Notes: generated from the sequence alone by a model not told the origin. DNA of 51,865 nt from JBPYFK01 sp051984675 (GCA_051984675.1 JBPYFK010000166.1:1-51865); one strand, 5' to 3'; numbered from the stretch's first letter, positions 34,531 to 43,590 are shown. A program made the numbers and translations.

Positions 34531-36093
34531 CTATCCACTTTGGACGGATGATTGTCCGTACGTGGAGGCAAGACGACGCAGGGGAGCGAGGCGGCCACGA
34601 TCCGGGACACTCCACAGGTCGTGGCCGCGCAATCCCCACCGCGCGAGCAAGGTGTTCGCGGCGTGCAGTCCCGTCGTCGCGGCCCGTTCCATGAGGGCTA
34701 CCGGAAGGTCGATGCGCACCAGATCGCCGGCCAGCACCAGGTACGGATCGGGGGTGGTCACCCCCGGACGGTCAGCGAACCCGTGTGGTGGGAACAGCGG
34801 GCAGTCGGCATGGAGTTCGTGACGCTCATCGAGCACGGAGGCGCCGACGGTCTCGGGGTAGACCTCGTGCAGTGCGGCCAACACGTGCGGGCGTAGCTCC
34901 GCGACGCTCGGCTCGTCCGCCAAGGCGTAGGAGTGCAGCTCGACCACCGATCCTCCCGTGCGGTGGCACCATTCCCGAGCCGAGCGTTCGTAGCGTTCCA
35001 GCACGCTGATGTTGTCCACCGGACCGAAACCGCTGGTGCCGACGAAGGCCGGTCGGTTCGCCGCCACTGGGCGGTCCAACCACAGCCGCGAGACCAGAAA
35101 CGGGGGAGCGCTGCGCAGTCGGGCGATGCGCTGGCGCCACGCGGAATCCGCCAGGTCCGGCGAGGCCGCGACGAGTTCGCGCAGCCCGGCGGGTCCGGCG
35201 GCGAGCACGACCGCATCGGCATGCAACGGTGGTCCTTGCGCGAACTCGATGGCGAACCTCCGGTTGCCCCCGGGCTGGAGGGACCGGGTGGTATGGCCAG
35301 TGCGTACGTGCACGCCGAGCCGCAGCAGATGGTGCTGCAACGGATTCCACAGCACCAGCGGGAAGCAGTCGGCCGCGACGTCGAAGATCAATCCCTCGCT
35401 GGAGCCCAGAAAGTAGAGGTGAAACATCACGGCGAGTTCGGCCGCCGACAGCTCGGCCGGCGCCGCGAAGAAACTGCGCGAGAACACCCGGAACGCCAAC
35501 TCCTTCGCCGCCCTGGGAAAGCCGAGGTCGTCCAGAAAGCTCGCGGCGTCGCGGTGGTCGAGCTGGTGGTAGATGTCGGGCACGGTGACCCGCGCGAGGG
35601 GCAGAGCTGCCCGCGGGCTCAGGCGGGTGAGGTCATGCCACGCGAACGTGGGGCTGCGTGCCACGAACGCGAGGGCGTTCCATGGTGGGGTGCGGGGAAG
35701 CCCGGCGAATGTGTCCCGGTGGCCATTGCGGTGCAGGAGCGGGTAGTCGTCGACCGGTACCAGCCCGTCCAACGGGGGGTCGACCCGACGAAGCAGCGCA
35801 CGCAGGTTGTAGTACTGGCGGAAGAACGCGTGGAATCCGCGGTTCATGCGTGCCTCGGACGCGTCGCGGAGCGTGGTGCTCCAGCCGGCGACCCGGCCAC
35901 CGAGCCACGGTTCGCGTTCCAGCAGGTGCACCTCCACACCGCGTTCGGCCAGGCCGGTCGCGGCGGCGAGACCGGCTACGCCACCACCGATGACGGCGAC
36001 GCGCGGGCGTCGGTCAGATTCGTGCAGGGTAGGGCGCCCCGTCGGCGCCGGGTGCCGCACGGCTTTCCGATCGCGACCAGGCGACGGCATCAT
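34531..36093 (-). CDS. crtU: CrtU-like carotenoid desaturase/methyltransferase flavoprotein
   Basis: The 520-aa FAD protein has the dinucleotide fold RVAVIGGGVAGLAAATGLAE and the second motif LEREPWLGGRVAGW. The RGFHAFFRQYYNLRALLRR segment is characteristic of CrtU-type beta-ring desaturase/methyltransferases, which aromatise beta-carotene toward isorenieratene. A C-terminal FAD-binding strand (YLVLAGDLVRIDLP) completes it. ATG 36093 overlaps the crtYd stop in ATGA, so translation is coupled. The name is by motif and context; a different carotenoid oxidoreductase is possible. Confidence 0.8.
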   Translation of the reverse strand: MMPSPGRDRKAVRHPAPTGRPTLHESDRRPRVAVIGGGVAGLAAATGLAERGVEVHLLEREPWLGGRVAGWSTTLRDASEARMNRGFHAFFRQYYNLRALLRRVDPPLDGLVPVDDYPLLHRNGHRDTFAGLPRTPPWNALAFVARSPTFAWHDLTRLSPRAALPLARVTVPDIYHQLDHRDAASFLDDLGFPRAAKELAFRVFSRSFFAAPAELSAAELAVMFHLYFLGSSEGLIFDVAADCFPLVLWNPLQHHLLRLGVHVRTGHTTRSLQPGGNRRFAIEFAQGPPLHADAVVLAAGPAGLRELVAASPDLADSAWRQRIARLRSAPPFLVSRLWLDRPVAANRPAFVGTSGFGPVDNISVLERYERSAREWCHRTGGSVVELHSYALADEPSVAELRPHVLAALHEVYPETVGASVLDERHELHADCPLFPPHGFADRPGVTTPDPYLVLAGDLVRIDLPVALMERAATTGLHAANTLLARWGLRGHDLWSVPDRGRLAPLRRLASTYGQSSVQSG

Positions 36094-36404
36094 CGCTGGC
36101 TCGTCCGAAGTCGTTCCCACACCAGCAGCGTGGCGGTGACCAACGAGAAGCCGAACAGGAAATCCTCGATCGGGATGTCCCACGGCAACCGGACCCCGGT
36201 CATGGCCCAGGGCGCGTAGCGCACGATCGGGGTGGGAAGCTTCGTCAGCCACCCGTCCACCGGGGCCTGGAAGGCGAGGACGATCAGGATCGTGCACCAG
36301 TAGGCTTTCCTGCGAAACAGCCCCGTGCGCAACACCAGGATCTCCAGGCCAACGACGGCGGCGACCGACAGCGTGGTCGCGATCGTGTACTCACCCGAAA
36401 CCAC
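36090..36404 (-). CDS. crtYd: Lycopene cyclase subunit, CrtYd type
   Basis: The 104-aa membrane protein has three hydrophobic helices and the lycopene-cyclase-domain signature PWAMTGVRLPWDIPIEDFLFGFS, with the conserved P-x-E/D-D. Together with the upstream small subunit it should form the heterodimeric actinobacterial lycopene cyclase (CrtYc/CrtYd or the LbtA/B type). GTG 36404 lies 4 bp after the crtYc stop. Confidence 0.88.
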   Translation of the reverse strand: MVSGEYTIATTLSVAAVVGLEILVLRTGLFRRKAYWCTILIVLAFQAPVDGWLTKLPTPIVRYAPWAMTGVRLPWDIPIEDFLFGFSLVTATLLVWERLRTSQR

Positions 36405-36408
36405 GGGC

Positions 36409-36771
36409 TCACCGCCGCCGGGTCGGGTCGTGGCGTGCTGTCTGCCGGGCTCGCCGGAGGCGCAGCACGCGGTCGACCGTTTCGTACGTCAGCAACCCGC
36501 ACACCGGAATCACGAGGAAGAACAGGAGCTCTTCCAGTGGCAGCGGGAAGGGGGCGAGCCAGCCGGCGACGTAGCGCGGGTTGAACGTCCAGATCCCTTC
36601 CCAGACGGCGACGAGGTCCCAGACCACGAACACGCCGGCCACTGGCGACAGCGTGCTCAGCAGCAACGCCGGCCGCCGGTAGACGCGGGCACCGAGGAGC
36701 TCAAGCGGAAGCGTGACCGCGAGGCAGGAGAGCAGGACCAGCGCGTACTGGAACCGGTCCATGCCGTTCAC
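36409..36771 (-). CDS. crtYc: Lycopene cyclase subunit, CrtYc type
   Basis: The 120-aa membrane protein has about three helices, WTFNPRYVAGWLAPFPLPLEELLFFLVIP and the conserved P-L-E-E motif of the other lycopene cyclase subunit. It is immediately followed by crtYd. GTG 36771 is used; ATG 36762 is an alternative. Its start lies 12 bp after the idi stop, so the four genes idi-crtYc-crtYd-crtU read as one operon. Confidence 0.88.
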   Translation of the reverse strand: MNGMDRFQYALVLLSCLAVTLPLELLGARVYRRPALLLSTLSPVAGVFVVWDLVAVWEGIWTFNPRYVAGWLAPFPLPLEELLFFLVIPVCGLLTYETVDRVLRLRRARQTARHDPTRRR

Positions 36772-36783
36772 GCCTCACCGAAC

Positions 36784-37347
36784 TCACTCGTCGATCAGCA
36801 GGTGGGCCAGCTCGGAAACCTGCTTCGCGGACCACGGGCTGATCGCCCATGGCGCCAGTTCGGCGACCGCGACGAGGTCCTCCCAGTCCACCCAGCGGTG
36901 CTCGGCCACCTCAGCGGGATCGGGATGAACGGCATCGGTGCTAACAGCCGTGTAGACGGGGCAGATCTCGTGCTCCACCGTCCCGTTCGCGTCCACAGCG
37001 CGGTACCGGAAACTCGGCAGGCGCAACCGCATCTGCTCGACGGTGATACCCAGTTCCGATCGCAGATGGCGGTGTACCGCGTGTTCCGGGGACTCATCCG
37101 GGCGCGGATGCCCGCAGCACGAATTCGTCCACACCCCCGGCCAGCTCCGCTTGCCCAACGCACGCCTGGTGATCAGGAGCTTGCCGGCAGGATCGAAGAC
37201 GTAGCAGGAGAACGCCAGGTGCAGGGGAGTGTTCGCGTCGTGCACGCCCTCTTTCTCCGCGGTGCCGACGCGCTGACCGTCGTCGTCCAGGAGTACGACC
37301 AGTTCACCCGCTGCCGTGCCGGCGATCCACTGCTCGGTCTCGGTCAT
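36784..37347 (-). CDS. idi: Isopentenyl-diphosphate delta-isomerase (type I)
   Basis: The 187-aa Nudix-fold enzyme interconverts IPP and DMAPP. It has HDANTPLHLAFSCYVF, the active-site Cys in WTNSCCGHPRPDES and Glu-containing VEHEICPVY. ATG 37347 has GGA upstream. It opens the carotenoid operon, where it would boost the DMAPP supply. The 159-bp region upstream has no CDS and presumably holds the promoter. Confidence 0.95.
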   Translation of the reverse strand: MTETEQWIAGTAAGELVVLLDDDGQRVGTAEKEGVHDANTPLHLAFSCYVFDPAGKLLITRRALGKRSWPGVWTNSCCGHPRPDESPEHAVHRHLRSELGITVEQMRLRLPSFRYRAVDANGTVEHEICPVYTAVSTDAVHPDPAEVAEHRWVDWEDLVAVAELAPWAISPWSAKQVSELAHLLIDE

Positions 37348-37506
37348 CGATGATCCTCCGCTGGTTGGGGTCTGCTGGTGCGCCGGATGCCCCGGAACCG
37401 TAGCGCGACCGGCTGAACTGCCCCTAGTCGCAACTCGCGGATCTCCCCCTACGGGGTGAACGAGAGTGGAAATAGTTGCATTCCGTGATCAACAGGCACA
37501 ACGGTG

Positions 37507-38553
37507 TCAGCGGGGCCATCGCCCTGCGGCGCGCAACCGGTACCGGCGCTCGGCGTAGGCCAGATCGTCCCGCCACAGCCGCTCGGCAGCCCACCGCATC
37601 ACCGGCCGCAGCGCTGGCGTCACTGACCGCGCCAGGGCGAACCCGGGGCGATCGGAGTTCGCGATCGTCGCTTCGATCACGGCAGTGCGGGGCGCGCCGG
37701 TGTCATCCGTTCCCAGCGGTGTGGCGTGTGTTTCCACGACACTGCCGGCCCCTTCACCTTCCAGGATGCGCATGACCACCGTGCGCGGATCAGGGCAGGT
37801 GAACTCCGCTCGCACCCGCACGCCGAGGGAGGGCGCGACCCGGAAGGTGACCCGCACGACGAAGCGGTCCTGCCGCGCGTGGTCGGTTCGGTCGGAGGTC
37901 TCCGGGTTGACCACCTTTAGATGTGCGAACGAGTACGGGTGGAACCAGGCTCCGTGCCACGGGTCGAGTCGGTTGGCCACGACGTCCTCCGGTTCGCAGC
38001 GGCCGACCACCGTCGTCACGGCGTCGATGCTGCCGCTCACCGGCGGGCGCCGCGGGAGCACCGGTTCGGGAAGCGGTGGTTCGTCGCCGACCGAGTCGAG
38101 GCGCACCCAGGCCAGGACGCCATCGTCGTAGGCCGGCAGCGGGTTCCAGCCGAACCTGCCTTCCGGGCCGAGGGACAGTCCGTGCCAGCGGCAGATCAGC
38201 CGGCCGCACTCGACCCGGGCCTGCGCCAGTGGACCGCCCAGATGCGGGCAGGCTCCCGGGGCGACAAACAGCCAGCGGGCCGGTCCGCGCCAGGCCACCA
38301 ACTCCCGGCCCGCGACGGTCGTGCTGAACGGGCGGTCCTGGAGCACGTCTCGGCTGGCAGCGAACACGAACCAGTTCCCGGAGGGTCGGGCCTGGGCGCG
38401 CTGGAGCGCCGCGTCGATCAGCGAGGGATCGGCGTCCTGCCAGGTCGGGCGCTGCTCGGACCACCGCTGGGCCGGTACCCGTTGCAGTGGCCAGGTACTC
38501 GGCCACTTCGGTCTGATCCACTGTGGCCGGGACGACTTCGACCTGGGGAACAT
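37507..38553 (-). CDS. Rieske [2Fe-2S] protein, DUF5914-type, of the carotenoid cluster
   Basis: The 348-aa protein has a Rieske cluster motif with C102-x-H104 in ACPHLGGPL and C121-x2-H124 in CRWHG, followed by a START-like C-terminal region of the DUF5914 type. Such proteins are found next to crtU genes in actinomycetes and are thought to modify the carotenoid rings or end groups, though the reaction is not established. ATG 38553 follows GGAGG. It lies 159 bp before idi and 52 bp after the DAG-kinase-like gene on the same strand. Confidence 0.8.
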   Translation of the reverse strand: MFPRSKSSRPQWIRPKWPSTWPLQRVPAQRWSEQRPTWQDADPSLIDAALQRAQARPSGNWFVFAASRDVLQDRPFSTTVAGRELVAWRGPARWLFVAPGACPHLGGPLAQARVECGRLICRWHGLSLGPEGRFGWNPLPAYDDGVLAWVRLDSVGDEPPLPEPVLPRRPPVSGSIDAVTTVVGRCEPEDVVANRLDPWHGAWFHPYSFAHLKVVNPETSDRTDHARQDRFVVRVTFRVAPSLGVRVRAEFTCPDPRTVVMRILEGEGAGSVVETHATPLGTDDTGAPRTAVIEATIANSDRPGFALARSVTPALRPVMRWAAERLWRDDLAYAERRYRLRAAGRWPR

Positions 38554-38605
38554 GCGCGACACCTCCGGTGCGCGAGCGCTGCACATCGATCGACCCGATC
38601 GGATG

Positions 38606-39511
38606 TTACGCAGCTGGCCCCGCACCTTCAGGTTCAGCTGTGATCAAGCGCAACGCGGCGGGCCGCACGCGGGCGGTGACAGGGGCGGTCGCGGCCGGCT
38701 CGCCATCGGCGAACACCGGCAGCGCAGGCTCGACCTCGATGCGCACTTCCCGGCCGCGCAGCACGGTGACCTCCGGCCGTCCGACGTGCGTGCCGGCGTA
38801 GACCGCCGGCATCGCGCGCGCGAACGCCAATCGCGGGGAGTCCCCAACCAGCACCACGTCGAGCAGCCCGTCGTCCACGCGGGCGTGCGGCGCGATGTGC
38901 ATGCCACGCCCGTAGAAGCCGGAGTTCGCCGCGACCACGGAGTATCCGTGGAAATCGTGCGCCTGCCCATCGACCTCGACGTGGTACCGCGCGGGACGCC
39001 AGGTGATCAGCGCGCGAAGCGCGGCCCAGTGGTAGACGACCGCGGCCGGAACGAAACGGCTGCTGTTGGCGATCCGGTTGGACACCGAGTCGATCCCGAC
39101 GTAGAGGCTGCCGACGGCCGTGCGCCCGTTGAGCTCGATCACGTCGATCGGGCGTGGTGCACCGGTGAGCAGGAGCGTCGCGACCTCTTCAGGTGCGGAG
39201 GGCAGGGACAGTTGGCGTGCGAAGTCGTTACCACGCCCGGACGGCACGACACCCAGTACTCCGCCGACGGCTGCGACGGGGTCGGCCAGGCCACCGACCA
39301 GGCCGTCACCGCCGACGGCCACCACTGTGATGCCCTGTTCAGCTGCCGAGCTCGCGAGATCTCTGGCATGGGTGAGGCTGCGGCTGTATTCGACCGTGAC
39401 CGCCGCCCCGGCTTCCCGCAGGAGCTTGGCCACCGGCACTGCCCGGGAGGCCGCCGTGCCCCCACCCGCGGTCGGGTTGACGACCAGTGCGTAACCGTTG
39501 TTGGCTGGCAT
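38606..39511 (-). CDS. Diacylglycerol kinase-family lipid kinase
   Basis: The 301-aa protein has the DAGK catalytic domain: VVNPTAGGG phosphate loop, VVAVGGDGLVGGLAD nucleotide motif and VPSGRGNDFARQL. It should phosphorylate diacylglycerol or a related lipid. It starts 2 bp after the AGPS-like gene and is certainly co-transcribed. Substrate might be an ether lipid, given its partner. Confidence 0.9.
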   Translation of the reverse strand: MPANNGYALVVNPTAGGGTAASRAVPVAKLLREAGAAVTVEYSRSLTHARDLASSAAEQGITVVAVGGDGLVGGLADPVAAVGGVLGVVPSGRGNDFARQLSLPSAPEEVATLLLTGAPRPIDVIELNGRTAVGSLYVGIDSVSNRIANSSRFVPAAVVYHWAALRALITWRPARYHVEVDGQAHDFHGYSVVAANSGFYGRGMHIAPHARVDDGLLDVVLVGDSPRLAFARAMPAVYAGTHVGRPEVTVLRGREVRIEVEPALPVFADGEPAATAPVTARVRPAALRLITAEPEGAGPAA

Positions 39512-39513
39512 GA

Positions 39514-41100
39514 TCAGTCCACCAGGATGCCGGGGTTGAGGATGCCGGCCGGGTCGAGGCGCTGCTTGATCGCGCGGAGGATGTGCCCACCCACCAAGCC
39601 GATCTCGGCTGCGTACGCGTCTCGGTGATCACGCCCGACGCCGTGATGGTGGGTGATTGTGCCGCCGGTGGTCACGATCGCTTCGCTGGCGGCGGTCTTC
39701 GCCTGCCGCCAGATCGCGAGAGGGTCGTCGGACTGGGCGCAGGCGACCGTGAAGTACAGCGAGGCACCGGTGGGGTAGACGTGGGATATGTGGCACATGA
39801 CGATCGGGGGCACGCCCTGGTCGGACAGCGTGTCGATCAGCGCCGTCCGCACGGCGTCGTAGAGCGGGCGCAGACGCGACCAGAACGTCGCCGTCTCCAG
39901 GGTCTCAGCGAACACGCCCACATCGAGCAGCGAATCCCGCAGGTAGGGGCCGTGGAAGCGGCCCTCCACCCAGGAATCGCCGGCCTCGGTGCCCAGATAC
40001 TCCCCGCCGGCCTCGCGCAGCACCTCGGCGCCTCCCGTGCGCCGCGCGGACACGTCGTCCGCGGTGCCTTCGTACCCGACGATCACGAGGCACCCCGACA
40101 CGGCCGGGCCGCCGAGCGCCTGACCGACGCCGGTCTCGGTTTCGTCGGAGAGGCGAAGCACCGTCGGGACCGGACCGTTCTGGACGAGCCGGCGCATCGC
40201 GGCGGCGCCGGTGTCGAAGTCGTCAAATCGCCATGCCTCGTAACCCTGAGCCGCCGGGGTCGGCCGCACGCGCAGGGTCAGCGACGTGATCACCCCGAAC
40301 GCGCCCTCGGAGCCGAGCAGAACCTGCCGGAGATCCGGTCCGGCCGCCGAGGCCGGCGCGCAGCCGAGATCCAGGGTGCCGAGCGGGGTGGCCGCGCGTA
40401 ACCCGACCACCAGGTCATCGAACCGGCCGTAACCGGAGGAGGCCTGCCCGCTGGAGCGGGTCGCGGCGAAGCCGCCGAGGCTGGCGTACTCGAAGGACTG
40501 CGGAAGGTGCCCCAGCGTGAGTCCGTGGGCCGCCAGCAGGGCTTCCGCCTGGGGGGCCCGCACCCCGGGTTCACAGGTCACCGTCAGTGACTCCCGGTCG
40601 ACGGAGATCATCCGGTCGAGTCGCCGCAGGTCGAGTGCGACGACACCGCTGAAGCCATCCCGCTGCGGCTGCAGGCCGCCAACCACGGACGTGCCGCCAC
40701 CGAACGGGACCAGCGCCACCCGGTGTTCGGCGCAGACTTCGAGCACGGCCTGCACTTCCTCGTGACTGCCGGGCAGCACGACCGCGTCGGGCGCGTCGTC
40801 GGCCTCGCCGGCCCGCAGGCGCAGCAGGTCAGGAGTTGATTTCCCGCGCGTGTGGCGAACACGAGTCTCGCCGTCGACGTGCACGTGTGAGGAACCCACG
40901 GCCTTGCGGAGGGCTTCGCGTGCCGCTTCGGGCAAGTCCGGGCCGGAAAGCCGCACCTGCGCCAGCCCCACGGAGTCCGCTGGTGGCTGCGTCGCTCCGA
41001 GGAGTTCGCGGATCAGCGAGCGCACGTCGTCGGGCAGCGTGATGGCCTGGGCCGGGTCCCCCCAGCCGTCCCAGCGCATGTCGCGCAACGGTCCGTTCAT
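39514..41100 (-). CDS. FAD-binding oxidase of the alkyldihydroxyacetonephosphate synthase type
   Basis: The 528-aa protein has an FAD_binding_4 (VAO-type) domain with VPFGGGTSVVGGL, EPGVRAPQAEALLAAHGLTLGHLPQS and FAATRSSGQASSGYGRFDDLV. The C-terminal FAD-linked oxidase half includes the HHHGVGRDH motif, the active-site histidines of AGPS. In eukaryotes AGPS forms the ether bond of plasmalogen precursors; the bacterial reaction is often unproven. ATG 41100 is used because an earlier ATG 41118 would overlap the divergent TetR start. Confidence 0.88.
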   Translation of the reverse strand: MNGPLRDMRWDGWGDPAQAITLPDDVRSLIRELLGATQPPADSVGLAQVRLSGPDLPEAAREALRKAVGSSHVHVDGETRVRHTRGKSTPDLLRLRAGEADDAPDAVVLPGSHEEVQAVLEVCAEHRVALVPFGGGTSVVGGLQPQRDGFSGVVALDLRRLDRMISVDRESLTVTCEPGVRAPQAEALLAAHGLTLGHLPQSFEYASLGGFAATRSSGQASSGYGRFDDLVVGLRAATPLGTLDLGCAPASAAGPDLRQVLLGSEGAFGVITSLTLRVRPTPAAQGYEAWRFDDFDTGAAAMRRLVQNGPVPTVLRLSDETETGVGQALGGPAVSGCLVIVGYEGTADDVSARRTGGAEVLREAGGEYLGTEAGDSWVEGRFHGPYLRDSLLDVGVFAETLETATFWSRLRPLYDAVRTALIDTLSDQGVPPIVMCHISHVYPTGASLYFTVACAQSDDPLAIWRQAKTAASEAIVTTGGTITHHHGVGRDHRDAYAAEIGLVGGHILRAIKQRLDPAGILNPGILVD

Positions 41101-41109
41101 AGGTACACT

Positions 41110-41134
41110 GTGACACATGACGTCGAGTTGTCAC
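41110..41134. promoter_or_regulatory. Inverted repeat between the AGPS-like and TetR genes
   Basis: GTGACA (41110-41115) and TGTCAC (41129-41134) are perfectly inverted with a 13-bp spacer and overlap both divergent 5' ends. TACACT (41104-41109) is a plausible -10 for a leaderless TetR transcript. Confidence 0.5.
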
Positions 41135-41740
41135 CAGAACTTTGACGAGGCGGATCGGCCGATGCCAGCCAGGCGGTCGGACGACGACGCGTTGCTCGAC
41201 GCCGCCCGCACCTGTGTCCTCGGCGTCGGCGTGCGCCGCACGACGCTCACCGACATCGCTCGGCGTGCCGGCGTGTCTCGGATGACGATCTACCGGCGGT
41301 GGCCGGACGTGCGGACCCTCGTCGGAGATCTCATGACCCGGGAATGGGTCGCCGCCGTGGACAGCACCCGGCCCGCGCCGGGAGGACCGGCACTGCGGCG
41401 GACCGTGGAGCACCTGGTGGCCGCTGTCCGGGCGCTGCGTGCCCACCCGCTGTTCCGCAAGATCATCGAGGTGGACCCCGAGCTGCTGTTGCCCTACATC
41501 CTCGATCGTCGAGGCGCCAGCCAGGACGCGATCCTCGCCCGGATCGAGGCGGAGCTGCGGGTCGGGCAGGAGGAAGGCTCGATCAGGCGCACCGAGGTCA
41601 CCCGGCAGGCCCGAGCTGTCCTGCTGGTGGCGCAGTCGTTCGTGCTGTCCGGCCACACGATGCTCGACGAGCCGGAACCGGGGCTCGACGATCTCGACGA
41701 GGAGTTGCGAACCCTGCTGGAGAGGTACCTGAAGCCGTGA
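41117..41740 (+). CDS. TetR-family regulator of the glpD/lipid block
   Basis: The 207-aa protein has an N-terminal TetR HTH (VRRTTLTDIARRAGVSRMTIYRRW) and a helical effector domain. ATG 41117 appears leaderless; ATG 41162 is an alternative and gives a shorter N-arm. It is translationally coupled to glpD (GTGA overlap at 41737) and divergent from the AGPS-like gene, so it probably controls both transcripts through the GTGACA-N13-TGTCAC site. Confidence 0.88.
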   Translation: MTSSCHQNFDEADRPMPARRSDDDALLDAARTCVLGVGVRRTTLTDIARRAGVSRMTIYRRWPDVRTLVGDLMTREWVAAVDSTRPAPGGPALRRTVEHLVAAVRALRAHPLFRKIIEVDPELLLPYILDRRGASQDAILARIEAELRVGQEEGSIRRTEVTRQARAVLLVAQSFVLSGHTMLDEPEPGLDDLDEELRTLLERYLKP

Positions 41741-43302
41741 CCGGATCTTCCGCATCCCCGCACTACGAGCGCGCGTCCTCGCTGTCCCCGAGTCGTCGGG
41801 CACGGGAAGTCGCCGAACTCGCCGCTGGTGAGACCGTCGACGTGCTGGTGGTCGGGCTCGGCGTTACCGGGGCCGGGGCGGCATTGGACGCCGCGGCCCG
41901 GGGCCTGTCGGTGGCCGCGATCGACGCCCATGACCTCGCCTTCGGTACCTCCCGATGGAGTTCGAAGCTGGTGCATGGCGGAGTCCGTTACCTGGCCAGC
42001 GGCGACGTCGGGGTGGCCTACGAAAGTGCGGTGGAACGCGGCACGCTGATGCAGCGGACCGCACCGCACCTGGTGCGCCCGTTGCCGATGGTCCTCCCGC
42101 TCACGTCCGCCGTCTCGCGGTCCCAGGCGGCACTGGCCGAAGCGGGCTTTCGTGCCAGCGACGTGCTGCGCGCTGCCGCACGCACCGGGCGCGCCACCCT
42201 GCCGGGTCCGCGACGTCTGTCCAGACCGGAGACTGTCGCGTTCGCGCCCGGCCTGCGCGCACTCGGGCTGCGCGGTGGCCTGCTCTCCTGGGACGGCCAA
42301 CTCGTCGACGACGCGCGCCTGGTCGTGGCGCTGTCGCGAACGGCGGCCGCTCAGGGTGCGCGCGTGCTGACGTACTGCCGCGCGGAACAGCTGACCGGTG
42401 ACGGAGCCAGGGTGTGCGACACGCGTACGGGTGAGCGGTTTGACCTCCGTGCCCGGGCGGTGATCAACGCGACCGGGGTGTGGTCGAGTGAGCTCGTTGC
42501 CGACGTGCGACTGCGGCCGTCAAGGGGCACGCACATCGTGCTGCGGCCGGATACTCTCCGGCTGTCCGCGGGGCTCATGGTGCTCGTTCCCGGTGAACTC
42601 AACCGTGCCGTGTTCGCCTTGCCTCAACCGGACGGCCGGATTTACGCCGGTCTCACGGACGAGTCCGTCGACGGCCCGGTCCCGGACGTACCCGAGCCGA
42701 CCGAGAGCGAGATCGGTTTCCTGCTCGACGTGCTGAACTCGGTGCTCGACGCGCGAGTTCGCCGCGGCGACGTCGCGGGGGCCTTCAGCGGCCTCCGCCC
42801 GCTCCTCGACGCGGGATCAGGGCGTACGGCCGACCTCTCCCGCCGGCACGCCGTGATCACGTCGCAAAACGGGGTGGTCACGGTCACCGGGGGGAAGCTC
42901 ACGACGTACCGGCGGATGGCCGAGGATGCGGTGGACATCGTCGTGCGGCAACGCGGACTGGATGCCGGGCCCTGCCGGACCACCAACCTACGGCTGGTGG
43001 GAGCTGCCGATCGCGGGCAGCTCGACCGCGTCAATGCCCCGAAGCGGCTGGTGCGCCGCTACGGCGTCGAAGCGTCGGCGGTGCTGTCCGAGGCCGTCGA
43101 TCCGGCGCTGCTCGACCCGATCGCACCCGGAACCGAGATCACCGGCGCCGAGCTGATCTGGGGCGTGCGGCACGAGGGGGCGCTCGACGAGCACGACCTG
43201 CTCGACCGCCGGACCCGCGTCGGACTCGTCCCCGCCGACCGTGCCGCGGCCGTCGAAGCTGCCCGTGCCGCGGTCGCGGCGCCCGAAACACCTCAGTCGT
43301 AG
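41737..43302 (+). CDS. glpD: Glycerol-3-phosphate dehydrogenase (FAD, quinone-linked)
   Basis: The 521-aa flavoprotein oxidises glycerol-3-phosphate to DHAP at the membrane. It has FAD motif VVGLGVTGAGAALDAAARG, SRWSSKLVHGGVRYL, the conserved GlpD substrate region, TGGKLTTYRRMAEDAVD, and a C-terminal helical domain with RRYG and LIWGVRHE. GTG 41737 overlaps the TetR stop. The product DHAP is also the substrate of the AGPS route, linking the two divergent units. Confidence 0.94.
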   Translation: MTGSSASPHYERASSLSPSRRAREVAELAAGETVDVLVVGLGVTGAGAALDAAARGLSVAAIDAHDLAFGTSRWSSKLVHGGVRYLASGDVGVAYESAVERGTLMQRTAPHLVRPLPMVLPLTSAVSRSQAALAEAGFRASDVLRAAARTGRATLPGPRRLSRPETVAFAPGLRALGLRGGLLSWDGQLVDDARLVVALSRTAAAQGARVLTYCRAEQLTGDGARVCDTRTGERFDLRARAVINATGVWSSELVADVRLRPSRGTHIVLRPDTLRLSAGLMVLVPGELNRAVFALPQPDGRIYAGLTDESVDGPVPDVPEPTESEIGFLLDVLNSVLDARVRRGDVAGAFSGLRPLLDAGSGRTADLSRRHAVITSQNGVVTVTGGKLTTYRRMAEDAVDIVVRQRGLDAGPCRTTNLRLVGAADRGQLDRVNAPKRLVRRYGVEASAVLSEAVDPALLDPIAPGTEITGAELIWGVRHEGALDEHDLLDRRTRVGLVPADRAAAVEAARAAVAAPETPQS

Positions 43303-43511
43303 CCCAGCACGAGGTGGGTCTCGATCCCATCGGGATCGTCGTGCGGGCTGAGGACCGTGGGCCGCTCCTCGATCTCGCGGGGAGAGCCGAGGTCGCCGCG
43401 TGGACAATCCAGCGACATCCGGTCCTGGGAGGGCATGGCCGGCCCGGTCGCACTCGATCCACCGACCTGATCGTGCTCCCCGGACCCGCCGGTTGCGCGT
43501 TGTGTCTGCAC
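43293..43511 (-). CDS. 72-aa protein of unknown function
   Basis: GTG 43511 has a consensus GGAGGT 7 nt upstream. The 72-residue product is Gly/Ser/Gln-rich in its first half, has a single Cys (C36) in the SLDCPRGD segment, then an acidic segment rich in Glu/Asp/Pro ending HLVLGYD. No membrane segment or signal peptide. The strong ribosome-binding site and a 10-bp convergent overlap with glpD support a real gene. The leader-plus-short-core shape is compatible with a peptide precursor, but no modification enzyme is adjacent. Confidence 0.55.
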   Translation of the reverse strand: MQTQRATGGSGEHDQVGGSSATGPAMPSQDRMSLDCPRGDLGSPREIEERPTVLSPHDDPDGIETHLVLGYD

Positions 43512-43590
43512 GGAGATCACCTCCGCCCGAGTGGGCTCTGCGCGATTCTGGCACAGCGACCGCGATTCCTCTGGCTGGCGAAGGGGGAAG

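Noticed and set aside
37348..37506. LitR/CarH-type light operator before idi
   Set aside because: GCAACT and AGTTGC are present as inverted 6-mers but too far apart and no MerR gene is nearby.
41116..41118. ATG 41118 as start of the AGPS-like gene
   Set aside because: It would overlap the start codon of the divergent TetR gene; ATG 41100 gives the family-typical N-terminus.
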